From contig JAJFJZ010000005.1 in the NCBI GenBank assembly GCA_021773565.1, positions 62,001 through 126,000 on the forward strand: a stretch of DNA of 64,000 nt, given 5' to 3'. This stretch comes from Gammaproteobacteria bacterium. Its GTDB lineage: Bacteria > Pseudomonadota > Gammaproteobacteria > Pseudomonadales > Azotimanducaceae. A program made the translations under genes and the position numbers. The notes below the pieces were generated by a model. The model saw only the letters and a list, made by a program, of their open reading frames with translations. It did no database searches and was not told where the DNA came from. Position 1 is the first letter of the stretch. The number at the start of each line of letters is the position of its first letter. Positions 62,565 to 64,000 of the stretch are shown piece by piece.

Positions 62565-62647
62565 CGTCACTAAATCAGGCTTCGATACCTGTCTTAATTC
62601 CTGTGGTCAAGCTTTCCCTGTACCTGCATGTAAAGTAAGGTATTGCG

Positions 62648-63250
62648 ATGGCATTCAACTTACTCGGTTCTGAACTACCCCAGCGCGGAAATCGCATCAC
62701 CGGGATGCTGGGGCGTGGCTTGTTTAAAGGCCTGGGCTGGAAACTGAGTGGTGAATTCCCCAATCACCCAAAGATGATTGTGGCATTGGCACCCCATACT
62801 TCCAATATCGACTTTTTGCTCGCGGCAGGGGTTTTTCTCGGGCACGGGCTGCAGGTTTCCTATCTTGCCAAGCAATCCCTGTTTAGGTTTCCCCTGGGCG
62901 TTTTGATGTCTGCCCTTGGGGGTATTCCGGTGGATCAAAAATCTGCCCAGGGACTGGTTGAGCAGATGGCAACACGCTTTAACAATACCTCCAAACTGGT
63001 GCTCGGCATTACTCCGGAAGGAACCCGGGGCAAGGTAGAAGAATGGAAAAGGGGCTTTGCCCTGATAGCCCAGGCCGCCAACGTACCGATTCTGCCTGCC
63101 ATTGCAGACTACAAGACCAAAGTGGTTCGTCTGGAAAAGTTGATAACCAACGTACAGGATACCGAGTATGTGTTGCGCACTATGAAATCCTTTGCTGAAG
63201 CCGCAACCCCGCGTTTTCCACGGAAATTTCTGCCCGTAAGCCCCGATTAG
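62648..63250 (+). CDS. 1-acylglycerol-3-phosphate acyltransferase-like protein
   Basis: A 200-residue acyltransferase of the PlsC superfamily with the catalytic HTSNID (His-x4-Asp, about residues 50-55) and ITPEGTRGK. It has no transmembrane helix at the N-terminus and is shorter than PlsC, as in a widespread small subgroup. The acceptor is unknown. It lies alone between the cyclase gene and the sigma-factor operon and is one of two acyltransferases in this window, with little similarity outside the motifs. Confidence 0.87.
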   Translation: MAFNLLGSELPQRGNRITGMLGRGLFKGLGWKLSGEFPNHPKMIVALAPHTSNIDFLLAAGVFLGHGLQVSYLAKQSLFRFPLGVLMSALGGIPVDQKSAQGLVEQMATRFNNTSKLVLGITPEGTRGKVEEWKRGFALIAQAANVPILPAIADYKTKVVRLEKLITNVQDTEYVLRTMKSFAEAATPRFPRKFLPVSPD

Positions 63251-63379
63251 TCACTACAATCCACAAATTGGACCCAAATTCGGGTTATTTACCGTTTTAT
63301 GCATCCAAAAGGCTTTTACACAGCATCTTGATAGAACAGGCGACTAACGCCAAATCAAAATGAACCAGGAGTGTATGAA

Positions 63380-63751
63380 ATGGGACCGGAAGTAATAATT
63401 CCATCAATGTTATTTATTTGCCTGACACTGGCGATAGTGTTGCCAATCTTTTTCAGGTATAGATTCAGGGCTGAGGTACAGACCACTGTGCGCAGCGCCA
63501 TAGAAAAAGGACAGGAGCTTACGCCAGAGATACTGGAGCGCCTGGGTGAATCCAAAAAGCCTAAAAATGCCGACCTGCGCAAAGGCATTATGTCTTTCAT
63601 GGTGGCAATCGGTATTGCCAGCTTCGGTTACTTTGTAGATATCGACGATGAAGACGTGGGCAATGTATTTCTGGCTATTGCCTGTATCCCTGCATTCGTT
63701 GGCATCGCCTATATGATATTGTGGAAGCTGGACGACAACAAAGACGACTAA
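63380..63751 (+). CDS. DUF6249-like membrane protein
   Basis: A 123-residue protein starting at ATG 63380, eight bases after AGGAG. It has an N-terminal helix (VIIPSMLFICLTLAIVLPIFF), a charged cytoplasmic segment (ELTPEILERLGESKKPKNADLRKGI), then two more helices. This fits DUF6249, often encoded immediately before an ECF sigma factor, as here (nine bases). A role as anti-sigma or membrane partner is plausible but unproven. Confidence 0.75.
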   Translation: MGPEVIIPSMLFICLTLAIVLPIFFRYRFRAEVQTTVRSAIEKGQELTPEILERLGESKKPKNADLRKGIMSFMVAIGIASFGYFVDIDDEDVGNVFLAIACIPAFVGIAYMILWKLDDNKDD

Positions 63752-63759
63752 TATTGGTC

Positions 63760-64000
63760 ATGTCGCATGATACAGATCGCAAAGACCTGAGCGACCTGCA
63801 ACTGGTCGCCCAGGTAGTTGCGAATCAAAGCAAGCCGGCTTTTAGCGAGCTAGTACAGCGGTATCAGTCACCGCTGCGAAATTATCTGCGCCATCTTTGC
63901 GGCAATCACGCAACAGCGGACGACCTGGCCCAGGAAACTTTTGTAAAGACATGGCAAAAAGCACACACTTTTTCAGGCAAGGGCAGTTTTAAGGCCTGGT
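63760..64000 (+). CDS. ECF-type RNA polymerase sigma factor, N-terminal part (cut by window end)
   Basis: Eighty codons are visible from the ATG at 63760. LSDLQLVAQVVANQSKPAFSEL and LVQRYQSPLRNYLRHL are sigma region 2.1, and ADDLAQETFVKTWQKAHTF is region 2.2-2.3, which binds core polymerase and the -10 element. The frame is open to the end. The preceding DUF6249 gene is a common partner of this group. Confidence 0.9.
   Translation, partial: MSHDTDRKDLSDLQLVAQVVANQSKPAFSELVQRYQSPLRNYLRHLCGNHATADDLAQETFVKTWQKAHTFSGKGSFKAW

Overview
The window looks like a chromosome segment of a gammaproteobacterium, probably a marine heterotroph near the Cellvibrionales/Halieaceae (lineage is inferred from gene families, not tested). 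The housekeeping block recN, bamE, rnfH, ratA, smpB and a tmRNA with tag ANDENYALAA is a gammaproteobacterial order. Many surrounding genes are of oligotroph type: acyl-CoA ligase, phytanoyl-CoA dioxygenase-like, MaoC, GST, Na+-coupled transporter and exported amidohydrolases.

Layout: 1-6.5 kb holds the housekeeping block, interrupted by a transporter, a lipoprotein esterase and a dioxygenase; fur is missing from its usual place between recN and bamE. 6.6-9.8 kb holds a Fic protein, a fragment of a lost DUF2182 gene and an amidohydrolase. 9.9-10.25 kb is ssrA. A 10-kb island sits in the 3' end of ssrA, bounded by exact 29-bp repeats at 10226 and 20188. It has a P2 gpA-type HUH replication initiator, an excisionase-like gene and a tyrosine integrase. 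Its cargo is an AAA+ ATPase plus subtilisin-like protease pair of the IetAS type, followed by three unassigned genes. The original ssrA terminator now lies past the far repeat. 20.5-23.3 kb is a second defence-like block: a nuclease/DUF2075 helicase, a truncated McrB-like gene and an XRE regulator.

23.3-29.2 kb carries a K+ channel, a HAMP membrane protein, a type IV pilin-like gene, a lipoprotein D-aminoacylase-like enzyme and a Ser/Thr kinase. 29.3-37.8 kb is a tight two-partner-secretion operon: TpsB pore, OmpA/repeat protein, exported CHAT protease and a TpsA exoprotein with two tandem TPS-like domains. 37.9-44.5 kb is lipid and redox metabolism. 44.5-48.1 kb is a pqiAABC lipid-transport operon with PqiA split into two genes.

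48.3-55.9 kb is an export operon: HlyD adaptor, C39-peptidase ABC exporter, a membrane-anchored protein resembling a protease propeptide, and a large repeat-bearing metzincin. 56.2-64 kb holds a small exported protein, a deaminase, a DUF2799 lipoprotein, a VOC/AraC pair, a large cyclase-ATPase regulator, an acyltransferase and the start of an ECF sigma factor gene.

The most interesting parts are the ssrA island with its IetAS-like cargo, the CHAT/TPS secretion operon, and the exporter operon with a propeptide-like protein encoded apart from its presumed protease.
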